In this document: piece by piece, positions 53,965 to 64,000 of the stretch
How the letters are laid out: the number at the start of each line of letters is the position of its first letter
Position numbering within the stretch: the stretch's first letter is position 1
Assembly: GCA_033032175.1 (NCBI GenBank)
Contig: CM065325.1
Span: 16,520,930 to 16,584,929, forward strand
Reading direction: 5' to 3'
Origin: Saturnia japonica
Lineage: Eukaryota; Arthropoda; Insecta; Lepidoptera; Saturniidae
Length of the DNA: 64,000 nt
Position numbers and translations under genes: made by a program
Notes under the pieces: generated by a model
Seen by the model: the letters and a program-made list of their open reading frames with translations, nothing else
Database searches by the model: none
Told to the model about the DNA's origin: nothing

Positions 53965-56775
53965 ATGCAACGCAACAATGAATCAACAATTCAATTAGTA
54001 TCAAAAGAACTTTTAAGTTTAATTCCCAAGTACGATGGTGATCAAAATACTTTAAATTTATTTATTAAAAAAAGTGAATATATAATCAGAAATTTTAGCG
54101 GATCAAACAATGTTGTTCAAACTACATATGTGTTTCATGCTATAACTAGTAGATTATGTGGTAAAGCCGCTGCTCTACTAAGTGAAAGAGAAGACATAAC
54201 AACTTGGGAACAATTAAGAGCTGTTTTGATTCAACATTTTGGTGATCCTAGATCGGAAGAGTGTGTGGCAATTGAGTTGGAAAATTTAAAAATTAAAGTT
54301 GGTGAAACATATACGCAATTTTGTAACAGGATACAACAAACACGCTGCACCCTCTTCTCCAAGGTCAATTTATTAACTGATGAAGGCCTCAAAGCCGCTA
54401 AAATGATTATCTATAATAATATGTGCTTGAATGTATTTTTATATAATTTACCAGAGGATTTAATTCGAATTGTGCGACTTAAAGGTTGTACCGTTTTAGA
54501 AAACGCACTAAGTGTTGTCATGGAGGAGGTCAATTTTCAATATCAGTACAATTCTAAAAATAAAAATAAATCTAATATTAAACCAGTTCAACAATTTTTC
54601 ACGCCTACTTTAACAAATAATTTTAATAATAATTTCAAACCTCAACCTGCATTTGTGCCAAATACATTTAATTCCGGACAACAAAATTTTAAATTCGGAA
54701 TTCCATACCAAACACAAAATAATTTTAAACCGTATAATAATAATTTTAAATTCGGTATTCCTAATCAACAAGGGTTCAAACCACAATTTAACAATACACA
54801 AAACCGACCTAATTTCAACATGCCAAATCAACAATTTAAATTTGGTATACCACCACAAAATCAACCTCAACGTAATCCACCTCAATTTCAGGCAAGCGAT
54901 GTGTCAATGCGCACAGCTCGTCCTATTAGACAAAATATGATAGAGTCTTTAGAAATGAACGACCCTGAAATTGAATACCAAGACTATCAACCTGATTATA
55001 CAGAATATGAAAATCATTATTCCATTGACGATAATCAACAAACTGCTTATGACGATTATCATGAAAACATAGAACCTGTTGAAACTGAAGAAGCTGAGTT
55101 CGATTTTGACATAATATACAAGAACGGTAAACAAAATAGTAATGCTGATGCTCTATCACGAATTAAATTAAATATATTAAAGGACGATATGTCCTTACGA
55201 GTAAACGTGAGTGACACTGAACGATCTGAGAGTCCAATACTAATTTCAGACTCATCAGAAACGTTAACTATTCCTTCAGATTCCGATAAGACTTTAACTC
55301 ACCCAATTCGTTCTCCTTCATCCAGTACTATTACTGCCTGTTCATTACCGGAAACCATACATTCTGCTGAAGATATTGATACGAATGGTATTCCCATTAT
55401 TGAAGAAGCCATCGACACAAAACCTAATCAAATCCTTATTTTTACTTGGAACAGAAACCAATTATCAATAAAAGACTTATCACATGAAAAACAAAAAATT
55501 TTGGAAGTACATTTACCTGTAAACAACACTAACCTTGTTAAGAAATTTCTTTTAGAATATATAAAACCTAAAATTAAATATTTCTTTTACTTTGAGAGCG
55601 AAATTCACCGTAAACAATTTACAAATGCCGTGATAAAACTATTTAAAAAAGATACCGTCAAAATATATGAATGTACTAAAAGAGTTATATACTTAGGTGA
55701 TGAAAAAGAGCAACGTGCCACTATACTTGCTTATCATCAAGGTAAAACAAGTCACCGTGGAATCAAAGAAACTCTTATGAAATTAAAGCGTAATTATTTT
55801 TGGACAAATATGGATATAACAGTCGCTTCTGTAATCAATTCTTGTGAAACTTGTAAAACTCTAAAATATGATCGCAAACCTTTAAAACCAGAATTAATGT
55901 TAACGCAAACTCAAACAAAACCTTTTGCTGAAATATTTATAGATATATTCTCTATAGAAGGAAGCTACTTCCTTACCATAATAGATGCTTTCAGTAAACT
56001 AGGTCAGGCTTTTGAAATATCTAATCGCTCTACACCTGAAGTAGTTCGTGCCTTAATTAAATTTTTCTCATTTTATGGCGTACCAAATAAGATCAGTGCT
56101 GATTCTGGTACTGAATTCAACAATACACTTTTAAAAGAAACATTACAATTTTATAAAATAGAATTACACATAAGCACTCCACATAATCCTAATTCTATGG
56201 GTTTAATTGAAAGATTCCATTCAACTATTTTAGAAATATATCGTATCGCTAAATATGAACATAAAATAACTGACGCGGCTAACGTTATGACTTATGCAAT
56301 TATGTCATACAATCAAACCATTCACTCAACGACTGGTCTTACACCATTTGAAGTAGTTTTTGGACACACTGATTCTAATAGTACTTTTGAAGTAAACTTT
56401 AACAAACAATATACGCAACAATTAGTAAACGATCATATGAAACGAACGAAATATCTTTATAAATATTTAACAGACAAAGTAATTGAAAATAAAGAAAAGA
56501 TTAAAACAAAACGTGGTGGTGAAACATCATTTGATATTCAAGAAGAGGACACTATATTTGTAAAAGGTGTTAATACAAGGCGAAGTAAAGATAAACCGCG
56601 TTATCAAAAAGCACAAGTATATGGTAAAATTGACAGAAATATCTGTCCTGTAAAAATGAAAACTCGAAAAACAAACGTGCCTATTAAGGATATAAAACGA
56701 CCTTCGCAGGTACCTCCTCGGGCTCCTGGCTCTGATCATCAGGATTCACGCCCTTCAACTTCACAGAATCGATAA
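53965..56775 (+). CDS. Fused Gag-integrase polyprotein of errantivirus C
   Basis: One 936-codon frame. Residues 1 to about 377 are Gag with FKFGIP repeats. After the junction at 55092-55097 the frame is the C-terminal end of RNase H (FDFDIIYKNGKQNSNADALSR) and then complete integrase with HHCC zinc motif, DDE-type catalytic residues and C-terminal region. Protease, the YLDD reverse transcriptase and most of RNase H are deleted. In copy B gag and pol are in different frames. The deletion (about 2,093 bases, not a multiple of three) puts them in the same frame, so no frameshift is needed. Without protease the product would remain uncleaved unless helped in trans. Whether the fusion is functional is unknown. 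Confidence 0.9.
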   Translation: MQRNNESTIQLVSKELLSLIPKYDGDQNTLNLFIKKSEYIIRNFSGSNNVVQTTYVFHAITSRLCGKAAALLSEREDITTWEQLRAVLIQHFGDPRSEECVAIELENLKIKVGETYTQFCNRIQQTRCTLFSKVNLLTDEGLKAAKMIIYNNMCLNVFLYNLPEDLIRIVRLKGCTVLENALSVVMEEVNFQYQYNSKNKNKSNIKPVQQFFTPTLTNNFNNNFKPQPAFVPNTFNSGQQNFKFGIPYQTQNNFKPYNNNFKFGIPNQQGFKPQFNNTQNRPNFNMPNQQFKFGIPPQNQPQRNPPQFQASDVSMRTARPIRQNMIESLEMNDPEIEYQDYQPDYTEYENHYSIDDNQQTAYDDYHENIEPVETEEAEFDFDIIYKNGKQNSNADALSRIKLNILKDDMSLRVNVSDTERSESPILISDSSETLTIPSDSDKTLTHPIRSPSSSTITACSLPETIHSAEDIDTNGIPIIEEAIDTKPNQILIFTWNRNQLSIKDLSHEKQKILEVHLPVNNTNLVKKFLLEYIKPKIKYFFYFESEIHRKQFTNAVIKLFKKDTVKIYECTKRVIYLGDEKEQRATILAYHQGKTSHRGIKETLMKLKRNYFWTNMDITVASVINSCETCKTLKYDRKPLKPELMLTQTQTKPFAEIFIDIFSIEGSYFLTIIDAFSKLGQAFEISNRSTPEVVRALIKFFSFYGVPNKISADSGTEFNNTLLKETLQFYKIELHISTPHNPNSMGLIERFHSTILEIYRIAKYEHKITDAANVMTYAIMSYNQTIHSTTGLTPFEVVFGHTDSNSTFEVNFNKQYTQQLVNDHMKRTKYLYKYLTDKVIENKEKIKTKRGGETSFDIQEEDTIFVKGVNTRRSKDKPRYQKAQVYGKIDRNICPVKMKTRKTNVPIKDIKRPSQVPPRAPGSDHQDSRPSTSQNR

Positions 56776-56794
56776 AAATCCCGGTATAGTCCTT

Positions 56795-58438
56795 GTGAAA
56801 CAAGGTCAAGCTAGTGTAAGTTATGATAAGTGGACAATAATTAAGATTTTAGATTTAAGTCTGATACGTGAGGATTTAGAATTCAATATAAAAAGATATA
56901 CTAAATTTAATCAATATTTAAAAACACATTTTGATAATGAAACATCTAATGTTCAACTTTTTAATGTAAAGCTTCAAACGAATTATGTAATGAATATTAG
57001 TATTCAAAAATTAGAACAGTTATCTCCATCAACTAGAATTAAACGTGGACTTCTCAATCCTCTTGGGTCTATTATTAAGCTTATAACTGGTAACTTAGAT
57101 CATAATGATGCTTTAAGATATGAAAATATGATTGATTCTCTAACGACACGCCAAAATACACTCATTAAAAAGGTAACCTTAATATCAGATATTTCTGAAT
57201 CAATGATAAAGATAACAAATTTCACGAAGGACAATTTCATTCGAATAGATAAAGAGTTACGAGAAATAAAAAAATTAATAAATCAAACTAATATTGATAT
57301 AACTACCCATAATTTTATTAATGTTTATAATTTATTTTTCCATAATTTTCAACTACTCTACATTCGGTTGAATGAAATTGAAACTTCTCTGGCATTCAGT
57401 AAATTAAAAATATTACACCAATCTCTTATAAACTCAAATGAATTATTAGAATTGTTAAAAAAGATAGAGAAATTCTACAAACTTGTGTATCCAGTAAGTT
57501 ATGACAATTTAGTTAAAATAGAGCAATGTATAGAGCTTAAAGCTTATACAAAAGGAAGTCAAATAACATTCATTTTAGATATACCAATAATTAGAGATGA
57601 AATTTATACATACTACAGAGCAATTCCAATACCTATGACCAATCCTTCTAATCATACCACCATCATTATTCCTAAATTTCCTTACCTATTAGTAAAAGGG
57701 TCTAAATTTGTCTCGCTCACTTTACCTTGTAATGAACTTCACGACGAAATGTTCCTGTGTCACGAGGATGATTCTCGAACAACTTCAGAAGACACTTGCA
57801 TAACAGCATTAATTCAATTTTCTTCGAATACGAGTTCTTGTCATCCAGTACCAGTTGAAATCAAGACCATTAAGATACAACCAATTGGAAAAGAGAGATG
57901 GATTCTTCATAGTAACGCTGAGAATATATTATCAAAAATTTGTAACGACGAAATAACGAAAGAAAATATAGAAGGGACATACTTCCTCGTCCTAGATGAC
58001 CATTGCGATGTTAAAATTGGTGAAATTACGCTAAAAGCTCACCATATTACTACGAGTAATTTGAAGATGTCAAAATTACCGATTATTAATCTTCCCGAAA
58101 TAACAATTACTGAGCAACAATTGCAACGTGAACCCATCAATTTGGATAACAGTGAATTAATAAATCTTCAACATTTAAATAATCTTTTAAAAATCAGTGA
58201 AAGTGAACTAAAAACATCAAGTGAAAGAATTATTAATGTAAAAAGTGTTAGTGCCGGAACTTTATTGTTATATGTGATTATATTTCTATTAATTCTTGTA
58301 TTCTTAGTATATAAGCTCAGTTTTTGTAAAAATTATTGCTATCGAAATAATCATAGTGATAATCATCCCTCTGATAATTTCGAACTTGAGGGGGGAGGAG
58401 TTATGCAGTCTGTACCCTCTCTTATTACGTCTTGTTAA
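56795..58438 (+). CDS. env: Errantivirus C envelope glycoprotein (baculovirus F-like)
   Basis: An uninterrupted frame of about 547 codons. It is open somewhat upstream of 56795 with no ATG there; the first in-frame ATG is at 56990. In errantiviruses Env is translated from a spliced RNA, so the true start may lie in an upstream exon. Visible parts: an N-terminal region, a furin-type RIKR site at 57035-57046 followed by GLLNPLGSIIKLITGNLD, a putative fusion-peptide region, a long ectodomain, a membrane segment near 58255-58320, and a short Cys-containing tail. The stop at 58436-58438 lies 38 bases into the 3' LTR. Unlike the env of copy B, it has no frame breaks. Confidence 0.88.
   Translation: MKQGQASVSYDKWTIIKILDLSLIREDLEFNIKRYTKFNQYLKTHFDNETSNVQLFNVKLQTNYVMNISIQKLEQLSPSTRIKRGLLNPLGSIIKLITGNLDHNDALRYENMIDSLTTRQNTLIKKVTLISDISESMIKITNFTKDNFIRIDKELREIKKLINQTNIDITTHNFINVYNLFFHNFQLLYIRLNEIETSLAFSKLKILHQSLINSNELLELLKKIEKFYKLVYPVSYDNLVKIEQCIELKAYTKGSQITFILDIPIIRDEIYTYYRAIPIPMTNPSNHTTIIIPKFPYLLVKGSKFVSLTLPCNELHDEMFLCHEDDSRTTSEDTCITALIQFSSNTSSCHPVPVEIKTIKIQPIGKERWILHSNAENILSKICNDEITKENIEGTYFLVLDDHCDVKIGEITLKAHHITTSNLKMSKLPIINLPEITITEQQLQREPINLDNSELINLQHLNNLLKISESELKTSSERIINVKSVSAGTLLLYVIIFLLILVFLVYKLSFCKNYCYRNNHSDNHPSDNFELEGGGVMQSVPSLITSC
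58389..58398 (+). other. Polypurine tract of errantivirus C
   Basis: GAGGGGGGAGG immediately upstream of the 3' LTR, in the position where plus-strand DNA priming occurs in LTR retrotransposons. It overlaps the env coding frame. Confidence 0.85.
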
Positions 58439-58705
58439 TTGGTACATACGTTAGAAATGCTGATGTTACGTTTTTAACCCATATTATGTCTGCAAACTAC
58501 TGATAGACACCTGGTGTTTTGACTGAATGTATTGCGACATATTTCTCATTATTTCATAGTAAACAGCCCCACTTTGTGTTTATAGAATAAGAGTTTATAA
58601 AAGAGACATTTGTAACAAATAAAAGCATTCTTAATAAAGCTTCTTGAGAATCAGTCTTGTCTTAGACTTTTTAAAAAACCTCGGCAGTGCTCCCGAAATT
58701 TAACT
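58399..58705 (+). repeat. Errantivirus C 3' LTR
   Basis: 307 bp, read as identical to 53052-53358, followed by the right ACCT target duplication. Its first 40 bases also encode the C-terminus of Env. Confidence 0.95.
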
Positions 58706-58792
58706 ACCTACAAAACCAACTAAGTTTATATTTTTCTTTCAATAATTACAACTTTTTTTTGTAAGTACCCTATATGCGTAATTTTATTTTTA

Positions 58793-58980
58793 ACTAGCTG
58801 TGCCCGTGGCTTCGCTCACGTGGACTACAGAATGCCCGCGCGAATTTTGCTCCTCCACTCCCGGCTATTTTAATGACAAAAATGCTTATTGTCGGTGTTC
58901 CTTAGAAGGTAGATGTATGCTCTCCCGGACTTTTTTGTAGGTCTTTTTAATGCCTATAACTATGTAGTACAATAATTTTG
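58793..58980 (+). repeat. RTE-type LINE 3' region fragment
   Basis: Starts ACTAGCTGTGCCCGTGGCTTCGC and includes GAATGCCCGCGCGAATTTTG, GCTTATTGTCGGTGTTCC, CTCCCGGACTTTTTTG and TTTTTAATGCCTATAACTAT. It matches the antisense copy at 50855-51253, but breaks off at AATAATTTTGAT before the terminal tail. Confidence 0.75.
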
Positions 58981-58986
58981 ATCACG

Positions 58987-59554
58987 CCAGAATGACGTGA
59001 CGTTCAGCTCGAAATGAACACGGCAACACTGCCGCCGCGATTGTCTGTGGTTCATTCTTTTTCCGCTCTGCGACAACGTCTGCTCGTGACTTGCAAGAAC
59101 AGTGAAAGGTTTTTACTAATTGTAGCAGGATTAAAGTAAACCGGCGCCGGCTCAGTGAACTCTAGTAGTGAGTGTCAAGTACAAAACAATCAGCTCATCA
59201 AAACATTCTTCAGCTCATAAAGGTACCTATCCTACCCATTTTAAACGACGTATGGTGTCACAACCAAATTTGCTATATCTCATAGGGTTTACTCAGATTT
59301 CAGATTACTCAGATAGATACTGATATAAATGACGACAATAATTGAACAAAGAAACTATGAAAAGATCAGGTTTGTTTTGCGAAAATGTAACATAGAAACT
59401 CGCTAAGAGTATAAAATTATTCTGTAATAGATAATTTGTTTTTAGTGATGAAGGAGAATGTTTGGAAGAGGAAGAAAAATCGGTATATGATGTATCGTTT
59501 CATAGAGTGAAAGGCACCCAACCGATCGAACCCCGAGAACGTACGTCATTCTGG
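58987..59554. mobile_element. Unclassified short TIR element
   Basis: CCAGAATGACGTGACGTTC at 58987-59005 is inverted at 59537-59554 with one base missing. The 568-bp span between has no large frame; a small acidic stretch (about 59447-59540) follows a TTTTTAG acceptor-like site. I found no target duplication, so the limits are tentative. Confidence 0.5.
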
Positions 59555-62500
59555 TAGAAGAATTCCCGAAAGAGCAATATCATTTCATATTGTTGCCAGT
59601 AACTAACTACATTTTAATTTGTACTAAAACAGTTATGTATTTTAAATATTCAAATGGTCGCTATATCGTAAAAAAATGTCGCTAAATACAACCAAAATCC
59701 GCTAGATCTAGCAATAAAGTCGCTAAAAAGGCATCAGTGAATAGATATATTTTAAGCATCTACATCTATGGTTTTAAGCGATATGTTTATTTTTTATGCT
59801 TTTGAAAAATATTCCTTTAAAACGACGGACTAGGAATCAAGACGTTTATGTAATCAAAGACTAACACATGACTAACTTATGAAGGCTATTTACATTCTGC
59901 TTGAACTTTGTACTGAAGGATGAGGAACGCAAGTATGTAGTTTCCGAACTGAACTAAAAGCTTTCATATTTGTCGTGTTTTATAAATAAGTCCGATAAAG
60001 TAGGTCGATGGGCACAAAGCAAAGGGCTTTCTTCCCATAATGGCACTCGACGCGCGACGCCCTCGAGTTAGTACTGGGTGTTTTCGTTCAGAAACGCTTA
60101 TAAGAACCATTTCGTGTATGAAAAACGAACGAACTGATTCTCTATTTAAAATAACAATTTTTAATAAGATAGACTCGCGTCAAACTTTATGTTGGTAGCC
60201 CGAGTGAAATATTTTTGATAGAAAAGATCTATAGCCATTGTTATAAGGACTATTATTGAATGAACAGTAAACCGTTACAAGAAACTACTTCAAATTTTAA
60301 GTAGGTAACGAATAAGCTACAATTAATCTTATTAGTAAAGCTATACAATAAAATTTTGGTTGTAAAAAAAAAAACGAAAATGAAGGAACGAATAAAAACT
60401 GGTTTTTGACGTGACAACGTCTTAAGTTGGTTTGCCGGGTGACACTTCAAGAAACTGCGGTTACGCTCCGCTCACGTTATGCGCTCACAATGAGAGCGAG
60501 TGAGAGGCACGCGTCCCTTCCACTCGGGCATGGTTAGCCCGCCTAAGAGCGAGAGAGACAGACATAAAGTCGTTGTCACGTAAAACTTTCGCCCGTATAC
60601 CGACTTTACAGGCAACCAATTTTTGGATATACGTTAAATGTTCGTTTTTTTTGGTTTTGATTTTAAATTTAAGTTTCGTTCAGTACGGTTTGTTCTCGAA
60701 CTTAAGATTTTTTTTTTATAACCGTTTCTAAGAACTGTTCCTTGAGTGTAAAAAAGCGTTTCGTTTTGTATACCGAAAAATCAGAAACGACCCAACCCTA
60801 CTTCGCTCGAGTCAAGCCGCGCCCGCGTTCTCCTATACCTATACCGCCGATACCGCGACACCGTTAATCCGCTAGACGCGCTGACCTTCACTCACTTCCT
60901 AAGAAAGAAAGAGTTCCGGTACCAAAGAGTGAAATAACTATTATCGGTACGCTGAACTGAAGAAGAGTTCACAACTTACTAATTCCTAAAGTAATCTATG
61001 GGGATAGTGAAAGTTGTCTAAGATGCCATCTGTTGAAAAAGAAAAACTGAAACTCTTTGTTCTTCATAGAATGCCTTGAGTAAATAAAGAACTATTAATG
61101 TGGGAATCTAGTGAACATATTGAATAATGTAGTTCGCGATCATTTGTGAAATATGATTAAATGACAGATTTTTTTGGAAAATTTGGACAGTTTACATTAT
61201 CAACGCTGGCTCGATGGTTATTGTTCGTGGTATGGAGAACTATCTTTTATTAAGGAGGATAAGTTGAAAAAGTGTCCAGCTGTAAGCAGCAAATTATTAT
61301 TCAAAAACCCACCAAGATGGCGCTGGCGTAGGTATCAAGAGAGAATGATACTTTTTCGTGAATTTATAGTTTTTACTGTTGTAAAACTTCAAAAAATAAT
61401 TGAACAATAGTGTTAAAGGTTTATGGAGTTAAAAGTTAGCCAAATGGGTAAAAAAAAACAAACTTTTGGCGCTATTTTACAAAGTTACGCATTTGCTACC
61501 GCAGCGCCACCCTAAATTGGCGCATTTCGACGACCACTTTTTCATGTATATATTTATCTCCTTTATTTACCTACGTTATTGGTTTAGTTGCCTCCAGCGC
61601 GGAAGCGTTACCAGATGGATGATAATGATAACATTTCTTACATTATTCATAATTTTGACATTCTCACGTATCCTGTAAGTTATTTTTTATTAAATAAGGA
61701 ACAATTTTCATAAATTTTGGGGTTTTTGAGATATGTAGGTTTTGATTTTTTTAAATTAAATAATTATCAAATTCCGTTCAGAATCAGTAAAGTTACCAAG
61801 TTTAAGAATATGGTAAATCTCAGTACATAAAAAAGTTTTTTTTCATATAATTTTTTTTCCAGAAAGTATGTAACAACATCTGCAGGAAACGAAACGTAAT
61901 TTTTTATTTGACGGCCCTGGCATGTGACAACACGGCTATTAATTGTTAAATACATAGACCAATGTTATTTAAATCTGCTGGCTATATAGGTTGATAGTGT
62001 TGCAAACATCGGTTTTTGAATTATCTATAATAATATTATAAGTTCATGGTTCAAATGACAGTCGATTGTTTTTTAATTTCAATTATATGTCAGCTTGTCG
62101 AGGGACGACCAAGAACAAAAAAAATTATGTGTAGAATTCACACGTGGTAGAAGTGAAACCTTGACATTTTTTTTTTAAATTCAGAAAATGATTAAATACT
62201 AATTTAAAGTCTATGAAAATTTACATACAAGTACTCACAATTATTATTCACAATATCATTTTCAATTAAGGCAAGGGAATATAATCTGAAAAAGTACACA
62301 CGTATAATACGTACACGTAAACAAAACACCACGGTTGTTGTGATGCCCTTTCCCAACTAATAACAAAACAAAATGCAAACATGTACTTTGGTAACGTACT
62401 ATTCAAAATCTATAATTTTATTTTATTAGAATTCTCGCTTTAGCGCCCTCTATTGTTACTTCTGTACGAACTGGAAATGGTGTAATTTCTCACCATTAGT

Positions 62501-62750
62501 CATTAAAAATTATTCCCAAACTGTTTGTACAGAGTCCGCTAACCGAAATAATTTCATTTCTACGACTAAAGTAACCTAACACAATACCAATCAATAACAG
62601 AATGTCAAAAGTGTTGTCTATAAAGTTTTTGTTTCGTGCCTTTATTTTGATGTAATAAAATTCATTATTGCATGGCAACAAACCTCTTTTGTACCATTTT
62701 ACCATTACCCAAAACTTTATACCAGAACCATACCAGTATACCAGAAGTTG
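59555..62750. other. Non-coding stretch between the TIR element and the hAT frame
   Basis: No supported gene. It holds AT-rich DNA, a GC-richer patch at about 60450-60560, and short frames at 61174-61410 and 61466-61678 without recognised domains. If the hAT protein has upstream exons or a longer N-terminus they could lie here, but I could not identify them. Confidence 0.35.
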
Positions 62751-62753
62751 AAA

Positions 62754-64000
62754 ATGGATGTACCTCATCTTATTATGATTAAGTGCTCTTGTCATTCTAT
62801 CCACCTTGCAGTTTCTCATGCTTCTGCGGAATACTTACCAAGACATTTAGAATATTTAGTTCAGGAGACTTATAATTGGTTTTCGAAATCCTCAAATAGA
62901 CAAAATGAATACAGAAATTTATATTTAACAATCAACGATAAAGAACCATTAAAAATTACTCAATCCTGTGCCACAAGATGGCTTTCAATAGAACCAGCAG
63001 TTAAAAAAGTGTTGGATCAATGGACAGAATTAAAACTACATTTTAATCTAGCTACGAATACTGAAAAATGTTACGCCGCAGAAACTCTTTACAGCTTATA
63101 TCAAAATCCTACAAATGAAGCATATTTATTATATATCCATTCCGTTTTAGACCAGTTACAATCTCTTGTGAAAATTTTCCAATCCAATAATATTGACCCT
63201 AGCAAATTATTAAACGACCTAATAATTGCTATTGAATCTATAGGAAGAAGAGTTCTCAACCCCAATATGCAAATTGATATTTTTGAAGTTAATAATTTAG
63301 AAGATTTTTTAGTGCCACATCCTTATTTAGGATTCAGAGTAGAAAACAAGCTTAGAGAGATCACATATACCAATAGATTTTCAACAGAAGACGAAAAGCA
63401 ATTCAGAGATAAGTGCGTACATTTTACTATAGGCCTTATTAAACAACTTAGACAAAGACTACCAGACAACTACCACATTTTGATAAAAGTGAATCAATTA
63501 TCAGTTTCAAATACTTTAAAACAGGTTAAAGAGAACATTACACAACTGGTGCAGGAAATGGGTCATGATGAAGAATTCATCAATAAAGTAGAAACGCAAT
63601 GGCATAACATCACCCTAGTGCCGTGGGAAAAGAAGAATAACACAATAGCATTTTGGTCTGAAGTTTTACTCTTTAAAGATGCTGCTGACATGAATCCTTT
63701 TAAAGAATTGTGTTCTTTCGCTCTTGCAATGGTTTCTTTGCCCTGGTCTAACGCTGAAGTTGAAAGGGTATTTAGTCAGCTTAATATTATCAAGAACAAA
63801 TCCCGAAACAGACTTCAAAATGACACCACCAATGCAATTCTGACTATTAGGTCAGGATTACGACGAGTCAAAAAATGCTGTCACAGCTACGAATTGCCGA
63901 AAGATGTATTAAAAAAAATTGGTACAATGGCTACTTACGAAAACTCAAGGGCGAATGAAGAAGGACCAAGCACAAGTGGAATAGCATTGATAAATTTAAT
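62754..64000 (+). CDS. hAT-superfamily transposase-like protein, C-terminal part, open at window end
   Basis: From ATG 62754 the frame is open for 415 codons to the last base, with no stop in the window. Features: a CSCHSIHLA motif (about residues 11-19), ATRWLSIEP (about 80), and the hAT C-terminal dimerisation region with MVSLPWSNAEVERVFSQL and IIKNKSRNRL (about 325-360), followed by a polar tail. These are hallmarks of hAT transposases and of host proteins domesticated from them. The N-terminal BED zinc finger and first catalytic Asp are not visible upstream. The frame is open a little before the ATG, but that sequence does not resemble the family, so the true start may be an upstream exon. 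The lack of lesions suggests a young element or a domesticated gene. Confidence 0.85.
   Translation, partial: MDVPHLIMIKCSCHSIHLAVSHASAEYLPRHLEYLVQETYNWFSKSSNRQNEYRNLYLTINDKEPLKITQSCATRWLSIEPAVKKVLDQWTELKLHFNLATNTEKCYAAETLYSLYQNPTNEAYLLYIHSVLDQLQSLVKIFQSNNIDPSKLLNDLIIAIESIGRRVLNPNMQIDIFEVNNLEDFLVPHPYLGFRVENKLREITYTNRFSTEDEKQFRDKCVHFTIGLIKQLRQRLPDNYHILIKVNQLSVSNTLKQVKENITQLVQEMGHDEEFINKVETQWHNITLVPWEKKNNTIAFWSEVLLFKDAADMNPFKELCSFALAMVSLPWSNAEVERVFSQLNIIKNKSRNRLQNDTTNAILTIRSGLRRVKKCCHSYELPKDVLKKIGTMATYENSRANEEGPSTSGIALINL

Larger units (their letters stand above)
53052..58705 (+). mobile_element. Errantivirus copy C, deletion derivative with both LTRs
   Basis: A complete provirus-like insertion of 5.65 kb between ACCT duplications (53048-53051 and 58706-58709). 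It has two 307-bp LTRs that read as identical, a primer-binding site, leader, a fused gag-integrase frame, env and a polypurine tract. About 2.09 kb present in copy B (protease, RT and most of RNase H) is missing. Identical LTRs plus a clean target duplication mean it inserted recently, with enzymes supplied by another copy. Confidence 0.95.

Noticed and set aside
61174..61410. 78-codon frame as a gene
   Set aside because: No recognised motif, AT-rich context and no splice support; could be chance.

Overview
The window looks like insect nuclear DNA, most probably from a moth or butterfly. It carries a tRNA-headed SINE of lepidopteran type, several copies of an RTE-like 3' tail with the GGAACAAACAGACAGAC motif, and TED-like errantivirus copies. 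It also holds Jockey, BEL/Pao, mariner, hAT, P-element/THAP and Helitron sequences. I find no convincing single-copy host gene. Density and nesting of transposons suggest a repeat-rich compartment such as a W chromosome or pericentromere; that placement is inference.

Layout, left to right. 195-2430 is the last exon of a THAP/P-element-like transposase. 3216-3447 is a MITE with 69-bp terminal inverted repeats (TIRs), and 3848-4126 a Helitron helicase remnant. From 6032 to 29582 runs a tandem segmental duplication. Unit 1 is 6032-15232 and unit 2 is 15233-29582. Each unit holds a SINE, an antisense 5'-truncated Jockey copy, about 3.5 kb of non-coding DNA, a BEL/Pao LTR with leader, and the 3' LTR plus env end of an errantivirus. 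Unit 1 alone has a 1.04-kb insertion at 9727. Unit 2 alone has a full-length Jockey LINE (18844-25029) whose empty site is preserved in unit 1.

Unit 2 runs into the rest of errantivirus 'B' (minus strand, 28669-36120), which has intact gag and pol, a broken env and no 5' LTR. B sits in the leader of a BEL/Pao element whose leader sequence restarts at 36121. That element's decayed gag, protease and pol extend to a 3' LTR at 41940-42148. Just beyond is a 1.92-kb TIR element (42237-44158) with a frameshifted DDE-like transposase that I cannot place in a superfamily with certainty.

44163-53051 is mostly non-coding, with two mariner fragments, RTE-type 3' ends, a tRNA-like SINE remnant and a 315-bp repeat present twice. 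53052-58705 is a second errantivirus copy, 'C' (plus strand). It is bounded by an ACCT target-site duplication (TSD) and its two 307-bp LTRs read as identical. A 2.1-kb internal deletion fuses gag in frame to integrase, while env stays open. 58706-62700 has an RTE fragment and an unclassified TIR element. From about 62750 to the window end there is an uninterrupted hAT transposase reading frame that leaves the window.

The genes do not form a pathway; they are separate mobile elements at different stages of decay. The clearest functional link is between B and C. B encodes the protease, reverse transcriptase and RNase H that C lacks, and C has an open env frame that B lacks.
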